DNA from: Acidobacteriota bacterium
GTDB taxonomy: Bacteria; Acidobacteriota; Terriglobia; Terriglobales; Acidobacteriaceae
Assembly (NCBI GenBank): GCA_021799405.1
Contig: JAJZAL010000046.1
Location: 1 to 26,649 of the forward strand
Length of the DNA stretch: 26,649 nucleotides
Direction: 5' to 3'
Shown in pieces: positions 24,140 to 26,649 of the stretch. How positions within the stretch are numbered: position 1 is the first letter of the stretch; every line of letters begins with the position of its first letter. The translations under genes and the position numbers were made by a program. The notes beneath the pieces are model-generated. The model made no database searches. It was not told where the DNA came from and was given only the letters and a program-made list of their open reading frames with translations.

Positions 24140-25786
24140 ATGCGTGTTCGTTCGTTGTTGGGGGCGTTATTGACCTTTGGCCTTGTGATGCCGATCGTCA
24201 GTTGCAATGGATCCTATTCGGTTTCTTCGATCGAGATTTCTCCTGCCACTCAGAGTGTAGGAGCAGGGAGCACGGTGCAGTTCAATGCTGTCGGCATCTT
24301 TACCTATGGCAGCCACCCACCGCAGACAAGAGATGTCACCAATCTAGTTACCTGGTCGTCCAGCGCCACCAATGTAGCAACGATCAACAGTTCTGGCGAT
24401 GCCACTGGGGTGGCTGCGGGAACGACATCGGTCACCGCAAGCATGCAAGGGTTCACCGGCCTGATCCATGCCAACGCATCTCTCACTGTCACTGGAGTAG
24501 GTAGTGGAGGCACGAACTCCGACATTACGTCGATTTCCATTATTCCCAGTTCTCAGTCAGTACCGTCGCCCGGTGGTACCGCTCAGTTCATCCCGATTGG
24601 GTCTACGTCCTCCGGTTCCACGGTAAATCTGACTGGATCGGTCACCTGGAGCTCGAGCAGCGCACAGATAGCCACCATCGATGCTTCCACGGGTGTAGCA
24701 ACCGGGGTCAGCCAGGGATCCGCCACGATTACCGCTGTATACACGAATCCCGATAAGACCGTGGCGACTGGCACGGCGACCTTCCAGGTCATCTCCGGAT
24801 CGACGCAGCAATCCGTCACGGCATTGACCATGTTTCCCACATCGCAGGGAGCGACGGCGCAAGCCCAGCAAAGCCAGTTCACGGTATTGGGTACCGAGAA
24901 CGGCTTGCAATACGATGTGACCGACCAAGTGGTCTGGAGTTCCAGTAATTTGGCGGTTGCCACGATTGGCACTGCCGGAGATGGCACTCCCGGGCTGGCG
25001 ACTGCTGTCGGCGCAGGCACAACAACCATTGAGGCAAAATACATAAACAAAGATGGCAGTGAAGTGGTTACTACAGGGGCTTATTCAGTAACCATTGGTG
25101 CTGCACAGGAGCCGCTGCTCTCAATCAACGTCGTACCGGCGGGAACTACGGTCTCCAACAAGAGCATGACCGGACAATACCTGGCCTTCGGAACCTACTC
25201 GACCACTCCAACCATTCGCGACCTGACGAATCAAGTCACATGGCTTTCCCTCTTGCCTGAAGTTGCCTCCATCAGCTCGGGTGGCACATCCGGTGAGAAT
25301 GGCGGGCTTGCTACAGCCCAGGGCTACACGGGCAGCACCGTGATCTATGCCGAAATGACAAACCCTGATGGCACGGTAGTGCTCTCGAATCCGCAGCAAT
25401 TCACGTGCAAAGATCCCACCACCCAGGTGTGCAACCAGGAGGTTGCCACGCCTCAGTTCGCGACGGTGACGGTGTTTATCGCAGGTGAACAGACGGCGCC
25501 TTCCGGTGAGTATGTGACGGCCCCTTCTGACACCGGAACTCCCAATCTGATCCATTGCGGCCAAGAGTACACGGGTTCAGGCGGGCAGGTTTGCACGGGC
25601 ACATACGCTGTCGGCTCTCAAGTGGTATTGACGGAGAATCTCCCGGCGGGCAGTAGCTATTTTGGCGGATGGTCCTCCGGATCGGGCTGCGCAGAAGCGC
25701 AGACGAATCCGGCCAACCTGGCGACATCACAAACCTGTACGATTACGCTTACCGGTAATAAATCCGTGGGCGTGATCTTCTACTGA
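24140..25786 (+). CDS. Cell-surface lipoprotein with four bacterial Ig-like (Big-2) repeats
   Basis: 548 residues. A lipoprotein signal peptide ends at Cys22 (LVMPIVSC). Four Big-2-type repeats start near residues 28, 127, 225 and 325. Most show an opening ISPATQSVGAG-like strand, a VTWSSS centre, an ATI segment and a GxAT/GTTT closing strand; the fourth is more diverged, with VTWLSLLPEVASI. The tail (about 440-548) contains four or more cysteines and a GGWSSGSGCAE...CTITLTGNKSVGVIFY ending, similar to the divergent InlB B-repeat found at the end of many secreted acidobacterial proteins. It is probably adhesive or structural; no enzyme domain is seen. GGGAG lies 6 nt before ATG 24140. A strong terminator follows. 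The upstream frame extension lacks signal-peptide character and was rejected. Confidence 0.88.
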   Translation: MRVRSLLGALLTFGLVMPIVSCNGSYSVSSIEISPATQSVGAGSTVQFNAVGIFTYGSHPPQTRDVTNLVTWSSSATNVATINSSGDATGVAAGTTSVTASMQGFTGLIHANASLTVTGVGSGGTNSDITSISIIPSSQSVPSPGGTAQFIPIGSTSSGSTVNLTGSVTWSSSSAQIATIDASTGVATGVSQGSATITAVYTNPDKTVATGTATFQVISGSTQQSVTALTMFPTSQGATAQAQQSQFTVLGTENGLQYDVTDQVVWSSSNLAVATIGTAGDGTPGLATAVGAGTTTIEAKYINKDGSEVVTTGAYSVTIGAAQEPLLSINVVPAGTTVSNKSMTGQYLAFGTYSTTPTIRDLTNQVTWLSLLPEVASISSGGTSGENGGLATAQGYTGSTVIYAEMTNPDGTVVLSNPQQFTCKDPTTQVCNQEVATPQFATVTVFIAGEQTAPSGEYVTAPSDTGTPNLIHCGQEYTGSGGQVCTGTYAVGSQVVLTENLPAGSSYFGGWSSGSGCAEAQTNPANLATSQTCTITLTGNKSVGVIFY

Positions 25787-25811
25787 TACCGAGCAAGTCT
25801 GCTCAACAATG

Positions 25812-25845
25812 AGCCGCCCAGCACAACCTCTGGGCGGCTTTCATT
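25812..25845 (+). terminator. Intrinsic terminator after the Big-2 gene
   Basis: Perfect 10-bp arms AGCCGCCCAG and CTGGGCGGCT with an 8-nt loop are followed by TTCATTTTG. It lies 25 nt after the stop codon. Confidence 0.85.
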
Positions 25846-25948
25846 TTGTGCTTTAAAAAGGAGAAAGGGCAGACACTGACTTGCCGTAAAGGTACGCGAT
25901 CACCCACGCCTCGCCATTTAGACTGAAAAGGTCCTCTTTTTGTTCGTG

Positions 25949-26649
25949 ATGACCCACCAGTTTGGAATCCTTCGCCGCTTTCGCTTTAATCGGCCGCAGC
26001 GCATTGCCGCAGGGCTGCTGGCGATCTTTCTTTTGCAGGGATTGTGGGTCACAAGCCGCCAGACGCTGACCGACCGCGACTATCAGTACGCCCAGTGCGG
26101 GCGTGAGACATGGGAGCGGCCGGCGCTGCTGACCGGCTATTACACCACCTGCGGAAACATTCGCGATGGAATTCTGGCGTACCGGCTGGCAGGGCTGCCC
26201 CTGACGCTGAACGTGCTGGTAGAGCGCGGACTGGATACCTTCCGCAAGCCGGAAGACCGTGTCTTTCAAAAGACAAGCGCCACTCAAAGCCCTTCAGATG
26301 TGAGCACATGGGAGTTGCGTCACCAGATGACGCACATTCTGCTGCTGTTACGCCTCCCGTTCCTACTGGCCGGCTGCACATTGGGTGGCTGCCTGTGGTG
26401 GGTAACGCGGCGGCTCTACGGCAATCTTGGCGGCTACACGGCGCTTGCGCTCTACTGCTTTTCGCCTGCGGTGCTGAGGGCGTGTCTCTCACCGAATACG
26501 GAGGTGCTCGCCAGCCTGGGCGTGTACGGAAGCGTGTACACCTGCATTGGCGTGGCCCATGCCATGCTGGGCCCTCGGCAAAGGTGGCGGCCGCGCATCG
26601 TGCTGCTGACGGTGATCCTGGGGGCGGCGGCGGCCGCGCACATCGTGGC
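25949..26649 (+). CDS. Multi-spanning membrane protein, possibly glycosyltransferase-39-like (3' end outside window)
   Basis: The frame is open from ATG 25949 to the window edge, about 233 codons. A basic N-terminus (RRFRFNRPQR) precedes a first membrane span (RIAAGLLAIFLLQGLWV). A large presumably periplasmic stretch follows with TDRDYQYAQCGRETWERP and several cysteines, then hydrophobic segments including THILLLLRLPFLLAGCTLGGCLWWV, TRRLYGNLGGYTALALYCFSPAVL and RIVLLTVILGAAAAAHIV. The first loop acid residues and the RRLYG...ALALYCFSP pattern resemble membrane mannosyltransferases of the PMT/ArnT type, but the catalytic and C-terminal parts are missing, so the call is tentative. A TTG at 25940 with AAGG 8 nt upstream is an alternative start. 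The Big-2 terminator separates it from the previous gene. Confidence 0.75.
   Translation, partial: MTHQFGILRRFRFNRPQRIAAGLLAIFLLQGLWVTSRQTLTDRDYQYAQCGRETWERPALLTGYYTTCGNIRDGILAYRLAGLPLTLNVLVERGLDTFRKPEDRVFQKTSATQSPSDVSTWELRHQMTHILLLLRLPFLLAGCTLGGCLWWVTRRLYGNLGGYTALALYCFSPAVLRACLSPNTEVLASLGVYGSVYTCIGVAHAMLGPRQRWRPRIVLLTVILGAAAAAHIV

Overview
The window looks like ordinary chromosomal sequence from a Gram-negative, GC-rich bacterium, most likely an Acidobacteriota member (Terriglobia/Acidobacteriaceae-like). The assignment rests on gene content and protein style: DUF481 and phenol-MetA-like outer-membrane barrels, a Big-2 repeat lipoprotein, a ToxR-type winged helix fused to TolB-like and TPR regions, a DUF885 exported protein, and a divergent membrane pyrophosphatase. 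It is an inference, with no database support. I see no phage, transposon, CRISPR array, rRNA or tRNA.

Layout. Bases 1-143 hold nothing I can call. From 144 to 2612 three minus-strand genes follow one another: an HTH-Mop molybdate-type regulator, an outer-membrane barrel, and a degenerate AAA+/Fis regulator of the sigma-54-activator type. From 2974 to 6359, plus strand, come the membrane pyrophosphatase hppA and ribosome recycling factor frr. A convergent DUF481 barrel (6449-7672, minus) follows, then an XRE-cupin regulator (7944-8540, plus) facing a RIC/YtfE iron-sulfur repair protein (8559-9284, minus). A small Lys/Arg-rich hypothetical protein lies at 9482-9937.

A minus-strand pair at 10429-12267 encodes a phosphoglucomutase/phosphomannomutase and an FtsB/DivIC-like division protein. 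The winged-helix/TPR regulator is at 12482-14266. On the plus strand come a SAM methyltransferase, mfd (transcription-repair coupling factor), a DUF885 exported protein and galU (14766-21829). The minus strand then carries a thioredoxin-like protein and ruvB (22016-23664). The plus strand ends with a four-repeat Big-2 lipoprotein and the 5' part of a multi-spanning membrane protein cut by the window edge.

Functional links are modest. The phosphohexomutase and GalU are successive steps towards UDP-glucose. Mfd and RuvB are both DNA-repair proteins, and both starts lack a Shine-Dalgarno sequence while a -10-like hexamer sits 8-10 nt before the ATG, suggesting leaderless mRNAs. I found no obviously new multi-gene system. 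The most unusual items are the AAA+ regulator that has lost the GAFTGA loop and several catalytic residues, the pyrophosphatase with changed active-site motif residues, several strong intergenic dyads (upstream of ric, upstream of the HTH-Mop gene, after galU, and between the methyltransferase and winged-helix genes), and a terminator-like hairpin upstream of ruvB with no gene before it.
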